From Campylobacteraceae bacterium (GTDB lineage: Bacteria; Campylobacterota; Campylobacteria; Campylobacterales; UBA6016), in assembly GCA_022758985.1 (NCBI GenBank), contig JAEMQC010000104.1:1-5480 (forward strand): 5,480 nt of DNA. Reading direction: 5' to 3'. Positions 5,416 through 5,480 of the stretch are shown here, in pieces. Under the pieces are notes generated by a model. The model was not told where the DNA came from. It saw only the letters and a program-made list of their open reading frames with translations, and ran no database searches. The position numbers were made by a program, and so were the translations under genes. Each line of letters begins with the position of its first letter. Position 1 is the stretch's first letter.

Positions 5416-5480
5416 CTACATAAATCTTTTCATAAACCAACGGCAAAAAACAATTAAACCCCATGTGTGCTGTTTAAATT
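5416..5480 (-). CDS. 3' end of an asparagine-synthetase-like gene (partial)
   Basis: A minus-strand frame is open from the window edge (first full codon 5478-5476) to a TAG at 5418-5416, giving 20 residues that end HTWGLIVFCRWFMKRF-M. This aligns without gaps to the C-terminus of the complete AsnB in the same window, HLWGVYIFSRWYEKRF-L, with 9 of 16 residues identical including the W-G, F-x-R-W and K-R-F positions. The W-x-x-x-x-F-x-x-W pattern followed by a basic-aromatic end is typical of AsnB C-termini. The stop lies 7 bases before the DUF354 start and overlaps its Shine-Dalgarno, so it belongs to the same operon. The codons used differ from those of the downstream asnB, so this would be a diverged paralogue, not a recent duplicate. 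The call rests on a very short stretch. Confidence 0.7.
   Translation of the reverse strand, partial: FKQHTWGLIVFCRWFMKRFM

Overview
The window is a tightly packed block of carbohydrate-modification genes, all on the minus strand, so transcription runs from the right edge (5480) to the left (1). In transcription order it holds: the 3' end of a gene whose C-terminus looks like an asparagine synthetase (5416-5480); a DUF354 protein with a GT-B-like C-terminal motif (4350-5408); a class I SAM-dependent methyltransferase (3667-4338); a DegT/DnrJ/EryC1/StrS-family PLP sugar aminotransferase (2589-3674); a left-handed beta-helix N-acetyltransferase of the WbpD/WlbB/QdtC type (2023-2592); and a complete AsnB-type glutamine amidotransferase (232-2016). 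An AT-rich spacer follows. At the left edge is a broken MNT-type nucleotidyltransferase gene, interrupted inside its catalytic DxD motif.

The junctions are +7, +11, -8, -4 and +6 bases, typical of one polycistronic, translationally coupled operon. Its promoter would lie beyond the right edge. I see no terminator hairpin or internal promoter between these genes. No RNA gene, CRISPR array, insertion sequence or attachment site is visible, and no gene-free stretch reaches 300 bases.

The likely host is a bacterium of the Campylobacterota (for example one of the mid-GC Campylobacter species or a relative). This rests on the mix of AT-rich codons (AAA, TTT, ATA) with moderate overall GC, the TTG starts, the compact operon and the gene content. 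It is an impression, not a placement.

Working model: the aminotransferase puts an amino group on a keto-sugar nucleotide and the acetyltransferase acetylates it. The AsnB-like enzyme may amidate a carboxyl group, possibly that of a uronic acid. The methyltransferase and the DUF354 protein would add further modification or transfer steps. Together this would make or decorate an O-antigen, capsule or glycan sugar. The aminotransferase and acetyltransferase pairing is well supported by family; the amidation step and the DUF354 role are inference. The most unusual point is that AsnB-like genes appear at both ends of the four-gene core. The second is seen only as about 20 C-terminal residues at the right edge.
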